Part shown: piece after piece, positions 35,607 through 39,068 of the stretch
Layout of the letters: each line of letters opens with the position of its first letter
Numbering within the stretch: position 1 is the stretch's first letter
Assembly (NCBI GenBank): GCA_030055235.1
Contig: JASGUW010000152.1
Span: forward strand, 1-39,068
DNA length: 39,068 bases
Direction: 5' to 3'
Source of the DNA: Bacillota bacterium
GTDB taxonomy: Bacteria; Bacillota; Clostridia; Saccharofermentanales; Fastidiosipilaceae
Position numbers and translations under genes: made by a program
Notes under the pieces: generated by a model
Database searches by the model: none
Told to the model about the DNA's origin: nothing
Seen by the model: the letters and a program-made list of their open reading frames with translations, nothing else

Positions 35607-38600
35607 ATGAATCATGAACCAATCGTATCTATCGTGTTCTACATCTGCGGGTGTTTTTATATGGTGTTTGGAGCAAGCATCCTGGCTGCCAACGCCAAAA
35701 GCCCTGCCAACAGGCTGTTTCTCTTTCTAACCAGTTCCCTGGCCATCTGGTCCTTTTCATATTCCATTTCCAATGCCGCACCCACAGCGGAAACGAGCGC
35801 GTTCTGGAGATCCTTTTCCGTGTTTGGCTGGGGCGTTTACAGCAGTCTTCTGCTGCATTTTGTACTGGTTCTCACGGGATACAGCAGCCGAATAAAGCAA
35901 AAATCCATGTATCTCCTGCTTTATCTGCCTGCACTTATCAATATCATCCTGTTCGGACCCCTGGGTATCTTCGTAGAGAAACAATACATCATGGTCCAGA
36001 CCGATTTTGGCTGGATGAATGCAGCTCCCTTCTATGCTGCCGGAATCTGGCTGAACTCATACTACGTGGTATTTTCTCTGGCAAGCCTTGTACTGTTTAT
36101 TCTCTGGTGGAGAAAGCTCTCAAAATCCTCTTCTCCCGTAAAACGACAGGCCAGATTTTTTATTGTTTCAATACTGCTTCTTTTCTTTATTGAAACCTTT
36201 GTCGATATGCTGCCCGACATATTGGACAAGAAGTTCTTTCCCAAATCAGCTGTTGTATTCCTGCTGATCCCGACAATCATGCTGTTTTCACTTTTACGAA
36301 AAACCGGACTTATCCGAAGCCAGAGGAGAAAGCTACAGTCATTACCGGATATCACAAGAGAACAAACGGAAACGCGCCTGCGTCTGTTTAAAACTGTAAC
36401 CGTTATTTTTCTCCTTGGCAGCTCACTGTCCTTTTTAGTCGGCTATTTCAGCATGAAACGATCATTGGAGCACGAGCTTCTGCTTGCCGGTTCTTTGTTG
36501 GTAATGGGAATCGCCTTACGATTACTACCTGTCTTAACCAAGAACCAGACGGTTCAGAACAACCTTTTCCTGGCCATTTCAACCTTTGGCCTCCTGTACT
36601 TCATGGTAAAGGACGCCCAGACCGCTGCGCTGACCATCTGGGGAGTATATATTCTGTTCCTGCTTTTTACCGTCATTCTTGACAGCCCCATTCATGCCAA
36701 TATCTTTGTTGCAATAAGCGTTATCGTTCAGATCGTGTTCTGGATCTTTCACCCCGTTACCCCTGTCATCATTGACGGCAACGAATATGTGACAAGGATA
36801 ATCATTATCATACTGTCTTTTGTCACGGTGAGATATCTGACGGCAGAGTATGCATCCAAAATCAGGGGATATCAGGGACTGGCCAGAGAACAGGAAGTGC
36901 TGGAAAAGATCTCTTCCAGTTTTATTGCGGTCAACAGTGAGAATGTCCGGGAGAAAATCAATGAAACGATGGAAATGGCTGTCGAAATCCTGGAATTCAG
37001 TCAGGCATATCTCATCGAATTCAGCAGCGATTGCGAGGACGCCACCATTCTATGCATGTATGAGGAAGATGACGGGGACAGCACATGTTCCTATCAGCCG
37101 GGAATGCATTTCAAGACCACCGAACTTCCCTTATTCCGCTCTCTGATCGAGCATAACGAACCCTTTATCTGTGAAGACACCGCAAGAATCTCCTTTGTAG
37201 AAGGCGGAGCACAAAAAGAATACTTCACATCCAGAGGAGTGCGTTCCTTTTTCGCATTGCCCATAACAGCTGACGAAAAAACAGCCGGAGTCCTTGTCGC
37301 TGAATATGCGAACAAGCTTGAATCAGCTTACGCCCAAAGCCGTTTGAACGTTCTGCAGATCATCACCAATATACTGGGAGACGCAAGAAAGAAAATCCTG
37401 TATGAGGAAAGGCTTTACTCTATCGCCTATTTTGATGATGCAACAAAACTGGCGAACAGAAACATGCTGAAACGGAGGCTGGATCAGCTTATCAGCAGCA
37501 ATGGAGGGTCAGGGAAAGCGGCAATAATTGATCTGGAGCTCGAGAACCTGAGAGTGATTAATGACACCTTTGGCCACGGCATCGGAGAGCAGATCATGAT
37601 CAAATCGGCAACAATCCTGAAACAGTTTTCGCAGGAGTGCGGTGTTATCTCCAGGGCAGGCACCGGAGGATTTGTTGTCGTCCTGCCTGATGTGAAAAGC
37701 AGAGAACAGATTGAGACCTTCGCAAAAAAACTGTTGTCCTCTTTCTCCCATCCTGTAGCAACCAGTACCGGCATTGAAGCATTGTTCGTCTCTGTCCTTA
37801 TAGGCATATCCGTGTATCCGGATGACGGAAGAGATGCCGAAACTCTTTTGAAGAATGCCGATCTGGCAAGATTTGAAGCAGAAAACACCAATGAAAAGAT
37901 CGTTTTCTACACAGAACGACTGGGAGACCAGATTGCTGAAAACACCGTGCTGACGAACAGGCTCTATCGAGCCCTGGAAAACAGAGAGTTTTTCCTGGAA
38001 TTTCAGCCTCAGATCTGCTGTAAGACTGGTAAAACCGCGGGTGCTGAAGCCCTGCTCAGGTGGACGAGTGATGGAAAGCAAAGAGTATCTCCGGACAGGT
38101 TTATCCCCATACTGGAACAGACCGGATTAATCCATGAGGTGGGGCTCTGGGTGTTGGAAGATGCACTCAGGGAACACAGGAGGCTCATAGCAAAAGGGCT
38201 CTCGCCTCTTCGCATTTCAGTAAACCTGTCCGTAGTCCAATTTCAGGGCGAAGGCTTTATCCGCGATTTTGTAAGGATTATCAAGGAAAGCGGAGCATAC
38301 CCAAAATACCTTGAACTGGAAATCACAGAAAGCTTTTTCTCCAAGAATCCGGAGCAGACATTGGAAAAGCTACGTATATTAAGGGAATTAGGTGTAAGAA
38401 TTGCCATAGACGATTTCGGCAAGGGCTACTCATCTCTCAGCCGCCTAAAACGGATACCTTTTGACAGGATTAAAATTGACAAAGACATCATAAGCCATAT
38501 TGATGTAGAAAGAAGAATAGCCCCCATCACGGAAGTCATTATTTCATTAGCGAAAACCTTCAACGCAAGTATTACAGCAGAAGGTGTGGAAACAAAAGAG

Positions 38601-38732
38601 CAGGCAGACTTTTTGAAAAGCATATTCTGCGATGAAATACAGGGATACTATTATTCCAGACCCCTTTCAGCGGAGGCATTGGAAGAACACCTCAAGAAGG
38701 AACGACAGGAAAATAATGCCGACCGGCCTTAG
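35607..38732 (+). CDS. Membrane GAF / degenerate GGDEF / EAL c-di-GMP phosphodiesterase
   Basis: A 1041-residue protein. GGAGG eight bases upstream supports ATG at 35607; the frame is open back to 35460 inside the previous gene. The N-terminal ~420 residues carry many hydrophobic segments, the first set like the 7TM region of some histidine kinases. A GAF-like domain lies near 440-590. The GGDEF domain is degenerate (GTGGF at 685-689) and so probably regulatory. The EAL domain keeps its catalytic motifs: EALLRW (814-819), ELEITES, DDFGKGYSS (Asp935-Asp936), KIDK and AEGVE. It should cleave c-di-GMP to pGpG, opposing the neighbouring cyclase. Confidence 0.9.
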   Translation: MNHEPIVSIVFYICGCFYMVFGASILAANAKSPANRLFLFLTSSLAIWSFSYSISNAAPTAETSAFWRSFSVFGWGVYSSLLLHFVLVLTGYSSRIKQKSMYLLLYLPALINIILFGPLGIFVEKQYIMVQTDFGWMNAAPFYAAGIWLNSYYVVFSLASLVLFILWWRKLSKSSSPVKRQARFFIVSILLLFFIETFVDMLPDILDKKFFPKSAVVFLLIPTIMLFSLLRKTGLIRSQRRKLQSLPDITREQTETRLRLFKTVTVIFLLGSSLSFLVGYFSMKRSLEHELLLAGSLLVMGIALRLLPVLTKNQTVQNNLFLAISTFGLLYFMVKDAQTAALTIWGVYILFLLFTVILDSPIHANIFVAISVIVQIVFWIFHPVTPVIIDGNEYVTRIIIIILSFVTVRYLTAEYASKIRGYQGLAREQEVLEKISSSFIAVNSENVREKINETMEMAVEILEFSQAYLIEFSSDCEDATILCMYEEDDGDSTCSYQPGMHFKTTELPLFRSLIEHNEPFICEDTARISFVEGGAQKEYFTSRGVRSFFALPITADEKTAGVLVAEYANKLESAYAQSRLNVLQIITNILGDARKKILYEERLYSIAYFDDATKLANRNMLKRRLDQLISSNGGSGKAAIIDLELENLRVINDTFGHGIGEQIMIKSATILKQFSQECGVISRAGTGGFVVVLPDVKSREQIETFAKKLLSSFSHPVATSTGIEALFVSVLIGISVYPDDGRDAETLLKNADLARFEAENTNEKIVFYTERLGDQIAENTVLTNRLYRALENREFFLEFQPQICCKTGKTAGAEALLRWTSDGKQRVSPDRFIPILEQTGLIHEVGLWVLEDALREHRRLIAKGLSPLRISVNLSVVQFQGEGFIRDFVRIIKESGAYPKYLELEITESFFSKNPEQTLEKLRILRELGVRIAIDDFGKGYSSLSRLKRIPFDRIKIDKDIISHIDVERRIAPITEVIISLAKTFNASITAEGVETKEQADFLKSIFCDEIQGYYYSRPLSAEALEEHLKKERQENNADRP

Positions 38733-38799
38733 CTCTTATGACTTTTGTGCCAACATCAAATAAGCGCACATTTCCCATGTTCATTCGTCACTATAAATA

Positions 38800-38827
38800 G
38801 CACCCTATAAATGTATTTATAGGGTGC
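38800..38827. terminator. Bidirectional terminator
   Basis: A perfect 12-bp stem GCACCCTATAAA/TTTATAGGGTGC with a TGTA loop lies 67 nt after the EAL gene stop and about 100 nt after the convergent minus-strand gene. T-rich sequence follows on both strands (ATCTTCATTTT on plus, TATTTAT on minus). Confidence 0.75.
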
Positions 38828-38925
38828 ATCTTCATTTTCCCATTGACATTTTGTCATTTTGCTTTTTTCATAATTTCACGAAAGAAGAAGTATGAGAATT
38901 ACAGCGATGCACATTGCTGTACGAC

Positions 38926-39068
38926 TCATTCCCAAAACAGCCAATCGATCCCTTCGCGAATTTCTCCAAATCGCATGCGGACATTTTGTGGATATCCAAG
39001 AAAGCCAATAGGGCAAATTTCGTTGACACAGACTCCCCTTATTAATACAGCAACTGCAGGATTTCGAT
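38926..39068 (-). CDS. C-terminal end of an unrecognised gene (5' part beyond the window)
   Basis: On the minus strand one frame is open from the right edge to TGA at 38926-38928. The 46 visible residues are strongly protein-like (CVNEICPIGFLGYPQNV, then RMRFGEIREGIDWLFWE). I do not recognise the family. The bidirectional terminator at 38800-38827 sits where the end of such a convergent gene would need one, which supports the call. Confidence 0.55.
   Translation of the reverse strand, partial: RNPAVAVLIRGVCVNEICPIGFLGYPQNVRMRFGEIREGIDWLFWE

Noticed and set aside
38843-38874. TTGACA followed by CATAAT near the right end
   Set aside because: The spacer is 20 bases, too long for a normal promoter, and no plus-strand gene follows; TGACA-TTT-TGTCA is a small palindrome but has no other support.
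1-39068. CRISPR arrays, tRNA and rRNA genes
   Set aside because: No regularly spaced direct repeats, cloverleaf-like sequences or rRNA signatures were seen on either strand.

Overview
The window looks like a chromosomal accessory region of a Bacillota bacterium, probably a Clostridia-like anaerobe. The reasons are the SpoIIE/SpoIIAA-style partner-switching genes, the AGGAGG-type ribosome binding sites, the paired WYL regulators, the pRiA4b ORF-3-like zinc protein and the IS1634-like transposase. This is inference from gene content; there is no rRNA or other phylogenetic marker. By eye the NRPS to RtcB stretch is richer in G+C than the two ends, which suggests a mosaic.

Layout. (1) 1-2863: the tail of an unidentified gene, coupled by a TTGA overlap to a large AEP primase / SF2 helicase / PLD-like fusion of the TOTE type. 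(2) 3452-16386, all on the minus strand and read right to left: a secondary-metabolite operon of Sfp-type phosphopantetheinyl transferase, a three-module NRPS (A-T-C-A-T-C-A-T-R), a MATE exporter fused to a GHKL ATPase-like domain, and a PaaK-like adenylate-forming ligase. The expected product is a short peptide, or acyl-dipeptide, released reductively as an aldehyde or alcohol. (3) 16633-18444: a secreted alkyl-sulfatase-like metallo-beta-lactamase-fold protein with an altered metal site. (4) 18805-21071: a membrane SpoIIE-type phosphatase with its own RsbW-like domain, translationally coupled to a STAS anti-anti-sigma protein. (5) 21394-26088: a LuxR-type regulator (minus), a cytoplasmic S1-type sulfatase and an MFS transporter. 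(6) 26230-31409: an RNA-repair-like operon, WYL-WYL-(Ro60-like TROVE/DUF2828-vWA)-RtcB, with a structured RNA candidate just before the Ro-like gene. (7) 31666-34074: a pRiA4b ORF-3-like protein and a catalytically dead IS1634-like transposase. (8) 34418-38732: a membrane diguanylate cyclase followed by a membrane GAF/degenerate GGDEF/EAL protein. (9) The end of an unrecognised minus-strand gene at the right edge.

Most interesting points. A 34-nt element (28 of 34 bases identical) occurs upstream of both sulfatase-like genes, each copy oriented toward its gene, which suggests a shared regulon. The Ro-like/RtcB operon contains nested inverted repeats where a Y-RNA could be encoded. The first NRPS adenylation domain lacks the aspartate that anchors an alpha-amino group, so it may load something other than an ordinary amino acid. 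The MATE-GHKL fusion and the rewired metal site of the alkyl-sulfatase-like protein are unusual protein-level features. No CRISPR array, tRNA or rRNA was seen.
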